Assembly: GCA_031274075.1 (NCBI GenBank)
Contig: JAISQQ010000243.1
Span: 1 to 16,912, forward strand
From: Accumulibacter sp.
GTDB taxonomy: Bacteria > Pseudomonadota > Gammaproteobacteria > Burkholderiales > Rhodocyclaceae
Direction: 5' to 3'
DNA: 16,912 nucleotides
Positions 13,774 to 16,912 of the stretch are shown here, piece by piece. Numbering within the stretch: position 1 is the first letter of the stretch; each line of letters begins with the position of its first letter. A program made the translations under genes and the position numbers. The notes beneath the pieces were generated by a model that saw only the letters and a list, made by a program, of their open reading frames with translations, ran no database searches and was not told the origin of the DNA.

Positions 13774-16073
13774 CGCTTCACCACCTTCTCCGATGTTTCG
13801 CCGGGTTCGCCGTTGCCGCCGATGTGCGCGATGTCGTCGACCCGCAGGCTGCGCGGCAAGGCATGGCTGATGAAGAGCATGGTGACCTTGCCTTTCAGGC
13901 GGTTGATCGTGGCCGCGAAGTGTTCGGCGGTCGCCGGGTCGAGGGCGCTGGTGGCTTCGTCGAAGATGAGTATCTTCGGGCGTTTCAACAAGGCGCGGGC
14001 AATCGCCAGGCGCTGTTTCTGCCCGCCCGAGAGGCCGACGCCGCGCTCGCCGATCTCGGTCTGGTAGCCTTGCGGCAATTGGTCGATGGTGTCGTGGATC
14101 TCCGCCATGCGGCAGGCTTGGACGACTTGCTCGAAGGTGGCGTGCGGATTGGCCATCATCAGATTCTCGTAGAGCGTGCCGGAGAAAAGGATGGTTTCTT
14201 GCGGCACCACGCCGAAGCTCTGGCGCAGTTCGTTGGCCGCGAGATGGCGGATGTCGTTGCCGTCAAGCTTGAGGATGCCGCCGGTGGGGACGTAGAAACC
14301 TTGCAGCAGCTTGGCCAGCGTGCTCTTGCCGGAACCGGATGGCCCCATGATGGCGACGATCTTGCCGGGTTCGATGGTCAGCTTGAAGCCTTGATAAAGA
14401 AAGGGCAGGTTGTCGGCGTAGCGGAAGGAGAGATCGTCGATTTCGATGCGGCCCTGGCCGTCGCGCGTGCGGCTGGGCAGCAGGGCGTAGGGTTCTTGCG
14501 GCGCGTTCATGATGTCGCCGAGGCGCAGTACCGACAGGTTGGCCTGCTGGAACTGCTGCCACAGGCCGACCAGGCGCAGCATCGGCTGCGAGACGCGGCT
14601 GGCGAACATCTGGAAGGCGACCAGCATGCCGATGGTGAAGTCGGTGCGGGTCATCACGATATACGCGCCGAAGATCAGGATGAGCGTGGTCATCGTCTGT
14701 TCCAGCGTGTTGGCGGCGACGTTGTAGCTGTTGCCGATCTGCCGGGTGCGAAAGCCGGAGTGCAGGTATTCGGCCAGGTAGTCGCCGTAGCGGGCATTGA
14801 GCCGGGGTTCCATTTGCAGGCTCTTGACCGTTTCCAGCCCGGCGACGTATTCGGTGACGAAGGCCTGGTTGCGCGCGCCGAGCAGGAACTGTTCGTTCAG
14901 CCGGGCGCGCAGGATCGGGGCGACGACCAGGCTGAGGACGACGATGCCGCCGATCAGCGAGAGCGCCATCAGCGTCAGGGTGACGCTGTAGTAGAACATG
15001 ACACCGATGAAGATGAACAGGAAGGGCAGGTCGAGCACCAGCGTGACGGCGGCGCTGGCGACGAACTCGCGGATCGTTTCCACGCCGTGCAGGCGGGCGG
15101 CGATGACGCCGGTCGGGCGGTGCTCGAAATAGCGCGGCGGCAGCTTGAAGAGGTGATCGAGCACCGCCGCGCCGAGCACCGCGTCGACGCGGTTGCCGGT
15201 ATGCAGGATCAGGTATTGGCGCACCCAGCCGAGCAGCGAGGAGAACAGCAGGAACACGCCCATGCCGACGCCGATGACGATCAGGGTACTCTCGGTGCGG
15301 TGCACCACCACCTTGTCGATGACCACCTGGGTGAACAAGGGCGTACCCAGGGCGAGCACCTGGATGATCAGCGAGGCGGTCAGCACGTCGCGCCAGACGC
15401 GCCGGTGTTTCAGTAGTTCGGGAATGAACCAGCGGAAGCCGAAACGGCGCGGGTCGCTCAGGGCATTGTCCGGGTCCTTAAGCGCTTGGGCGGCCAGCGC
15501 CAGTTGGAACACGGCGCCGGTATGGAGGACGGCAAACTCCGCGAGGGAAAGCGTCTTCGGCGCGTTGGAGCCGGCCAGGAACAGCAGGAGGCGTTCTTCG
15601 TCGGCCTGCACGACGATGGCCGGACGGGCGCGGGGCGGAGCCGGCGCGGGGGGAAGCGTGGACTCGACGGGAAGTTCGGTCACCGGAAGCTCAAGGGCTT
15701 GTTCGAGACCGGCGTCTTCGTTGCTCCGGGCGGCGGACGGGTCGGGAGCGATCGTGTCCGTGGGCGCGGCTTGTGCCTCGTCGTGCAGCATCACCAGGCA
15801 CGGCAGGTTCAGCGAGGCCAGCTTTCGGGCCGGCGCTTGCTGCCGCTTGATGCGAAAGCCCAAGGCGCGGGCGGCGTGGATCAGGGAATCGGTCGTATAG
15901 GGCGGCGGAAATTGCCGGATGAGCAATCCGGCGTCGAAGGGCAAATGCTTGAGCGCGCAGAAGCTGCCCATCACCCAGACCAGGTCGTCGGTGGAAAAGC
16001 CATACATGGGCGTGTCCGGAGACGTGGTACGCGAAAAAAGGCTTGCCACGGCGTTCAACAGAGGCTGGAACAT
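13770..16073 (-). CDS. HlyB/CyaB-like type I secretion ABC permease/ATPase with degenerate C39 domain
   Basis: Inner-membrane pump that drives one-step export of an unfolded (RTX-like) substrate. 767 residues. Residues ~25-190 are a C39-peptidase-like domain: STDDLVWVMGSFCALKHLPF replaces the catalytic E-C-G segment and no matching catalytic His is seen, so it should bind rather than cleave substrate. It contains a Pro/Ala/Glu-rich insertion at about 100-152. Residues ~225-500 are the six-helix membrane domain (TPLFTQVVIDKVVVHRT; RPTGVIAARLHGVETIREFV). ATPase: Walker A GPSGSGKST (~577-585), signature LSGGQKQR (~679), Walker B ILIFDEATS (~700), switch His in FISHALP (~733). The C-terminus is short and lacks the usual GxHxELL. 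First gene of the operon. No RTX substrate gene lies within the window. Confidence 0.93.
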   Translation of the reverse strand: MFQPLLNAVASLFSRTTSPDTPMYGFSTDDLVWVMGSFCALKHLPFDAGLLIRQFPPPYTTDSLIHAARALGFRIKRQQAPARKLASLNLPCLVMLHDEAQAAPTDTIAPDPSAARSNEDAGLEQALELPVTELPVESTLPPAPAPPRARPAIVVQADEERLLLFLAGSNAPKTLSLAEFAVLHTGAVFQLALAAQALKDPDNALSDPRRFGFRWFIPELLKHRRVWRDVLTASLIIQVLALGTPLFTQVVIDKVVVHRTESTLIVIGVGMGVFLLFSSLLGWVRQYLILHTGNRVDAVLGAAVLDHLFKLPPRYFEHRPTGVIAARLHGVETIREFVASAAVTLVLDLPFLFIFIGVMFYYSVTLTLMALSLIGGIVVLSLVVAPILRARLNEQFLLGARNQAFVTEYVAGLETVKSLQMEPRLNARYGDYLAEYLHSGFRTRQIGNSYNVAANTLEQTMTTLILIFGAYIVMTRTDFTIGMLVAFQMFASRVSQPMLRLVGLWQQFQQANLSVLRLGDIMNAPQEPYALLPSRTRDGQGRIEIDDLSFRYADNLPFLYQGFKLTIEPGKIVAIMGPSGSGKSTLAKLLQGFYVPTGGILKLDGNDIRHLAANELRQSFGVVPQETILFSGTLYENLMMANPHATFEQVVQACRMAEIHDTIDQLPQGYQTEIGERGVGLSGGQKQRLAIARALLKRPKILIFDEATSALDPATAEHFAATINRLKGKVTMLFISHALPRSLRVDDIAHIGGNGEPGETSEKVVKR

Positions 16074-16223
16074 ATCGAAATGGGCCGGTCAAAGAGTCGC
16101 ACTGACCATCTGGGCAAAGAGTCGGGCTGTTTTTTATACAGCTATTGCCTGAGGGATAAAGGCAGCATTGTAACCCGGAATTGTTCCTCAAGCCCCCATA
16201 TTGATTCGAGACCCAGGGCTATC

Positions 16224-16502
16224 GCATACGCAAATGTCGTAAGTGGTTGGAAGGAATCGTTTATATTCAAGTTGTTATGACGAGTCCAGGGCGAACGCAT
16301 TTGACTTTCAGGAAGCAGGCGGGCCGGCGGGAGGCGTTCGGCGGTTTTGCGCCAGGGAAGGCCGGCTGGGTTTGGGATTCCTAGGAGACCCGACGATTGG
16401 GTTCATTTCTTCATGCGCGATGAAAGGCCCGCGGTGAAAGACCTTTTGATGCCACATAAATATAAAAGATTTTTTGCAACTATTTACGATATTTGCGTAT
16501 GC
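16224..16502. repeat. Inverted pair of ~56-bp AT-rich arms
   Basis: Arm A (plus strand, 16224-16279) and arm B (minus strand, 16502-16447) both start GCATACGCAAAT and share TCGTAA, GTTG, AATC and TTTATATT in register: about 42 of the first 52 bases agree. A further GATTCGA occurs outside each arm (16203-16209; 16534-16540 on the minus strand). The 167-bp spacer has no ORF. It could be the ends of a small transposable element or two copies of a regulatory region. Confidence 0.65.
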
Positions 16503-16656
16503 AGTCGCCCTGACCTGAAACCAGGGCCGGAGCATCGAATCGCTTCCCTGCCGAGTGACTTCGGCGAGCCCATCCGGATTCCCCGCGGCGCTCGCCCCAC
16601 TCGTCCCACTCGCCGCAAGCGTCTCCGCCCGAACACCCCCTTCCCGGCCAATAGCC

Positions 16657-16662
16657 TATAAT
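16657..16662 (+). promoter_or_regulatory. -10 box directly before the rpn start
   Basis: Perfect TATAAT, ending 8 nt before the ATG at 16671. Initiation 7-8 nt downstream would give a transcript with almost no leader, and there is no ribosome site between. No good -35 17 bp upstream. Confidence 0.4.
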
Positions 16663-16670
16663 CCTTCGTC

Positions 16671-16912
16671 ATGACTTCGACCCCTCACGACGCGCTCTTC
16701 AAACAATTCCTCGGCCATCCCGAAATCGCCCGCGACTTCCTCGAAATCCATCTCCCCCCGCCGCTCCTGGCCCTGTGCGAGCTCGATACCCTGCACCCCG
16801 AACCCACCTCCTTCATCGACGCCGAACTGCGCCACACCTGCTCCGACATCCTCTACTCGCTCGAGACCGCCCACGGCGCGGGCTACATCTACTGCCTCAT
16901 CGAACACCAAAG
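16671..16912 (+). CDS. Rpn-family recombination-promoting nuclease/putative transposase (5' part)
   Basis: First 80 residues of a protein of the Rpn/Transposase_31 family (PF04754, COG5464), a PD-(D/E)XK-type nuclease; E. coli Rpn proteins promote RecA-independent recombination. Recognised from [20 protein letters not shown], then the [14 protein letters not shown] block, the SDILYSL strand (Asp59 likely catalytic) and YIYCLIEHQ (Glu78-x-Gln80). The gene runs off the right edge; full-length members are ~300 residues. The ATG was chosen because the family start (HDALFKQFL) follows within five residues. Such genes often occur in multiple copies and in accessory regions. Confidence 0.88.
   Translation, partial: MTSTPHDALFKQFLGHPEIARDFLEIHLPPPLLALCELDTLHPEPTSFIDAELRHTCSDILYSLETAHGAGYIYCLIEHQ

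Larger units (their letters stand above)
16074..16670. other. Divergent non-coding region between the secretion operon and the rpn gene
   Basis: About 600 bp without a supportable gene. The secretion-operon promoter should be within 16074-16200 (minus strand): TACAAT near 16167-16172 and TATAAA near 16135-16140 are possible -10 boxes, without good -35 partners. It holds the two inverted ~56-bp arms (16224-16502) and a GC-rich stretch 16510-16650 that contains nothing recognisable. Confidence 0.6.

Noticed and set aside
12340..15416. Long plus-strand open frames (575 and 592 codons) opposite the secretion operon
   Set aside because: They mirror the codons of well-recognised HlyB/HlyD proteins; no plausible product of their own.
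16157..16182. TTGAGG...TACAAT as promoter of the secretion operon
   Set aside because: Spacing of only 13 bp is too short for a normal sigma-70 promoter; mentioned only as a possible -10.

Overview
The window is GC-rich DNA with dense betaproteobacterial-style operons (urt urea transporter, CorA, HlyB/HlyD/TolC type I secretion). Gene content and style suggest a betaproteobacterium near Rhodocyclales (Dechloromonas/Azonexus/Accumulibacter-like). That placement is inference from the look of the proteins, not from a search.

Layout. (1) 1-3480, minus strand: urtB-urtC-urtD, the two permeases and first ATPase of an ABC urea importer. urtD runs off the left edge and urtA is not in its usual place upstream of urtB. 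(2) 3481-5513, accessory island: a 143-bp MITE-like repeat, a heptamer/hairpin repeat, a HI1419/HI1420-type toxin-antitoxin pair whose toxin is wrecked while the antitoxin is intact, a convergent Xre-type regulator with an AT-rich operator-like region, and a leader with two terminator-like hairpins. (3) 5514-8095, plus strand: a type V autotransporter with a repetitive passenger, Gly/Asp-Thr linker and C-terminal barrel, broken by one -1 frameshift near 5968. (4) 8096-9350: remnants of a COG2865-type (AlbA_2/AAA_4) gene on the minus strand, invaded by a 349-bp element with perfect 19-bp inverted ends, which itself holds the second MITE copy; two ~95-bp palindromic repeats flank the wreck. (5) 9353-10636, minus: a CorA magnesium channel with an MgtE-N-like N-terminal domain, bracketed by heptamer arrays. 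(6) 11027-16073, minus: a three-gene type I secretion operon (HlyB-like ABC with degenerate C39 domain, HlyD-like adaptor, TolC-like outer membrane protein) joined by 4-bp stop/start overlaps. (7) 16074-16670: non-coding, with two ~56-bp inverted arms. (8) 16671-end, plus: the start of an Rpn-family (transposase_31/PD-(D/E)XK) gene.

The core machinery (urea import, Mg2+ uptake, type I secretion) is conventional. The unusual content lies between the genes: several small repeat families, including a composite unit of tandem heptamers, a covarying GAA/TTC-loop hairpin, and often more heptamers, that recurs at 3757, 10657 and 10866. No tRNA, rRNA or CRISPR array was seen.
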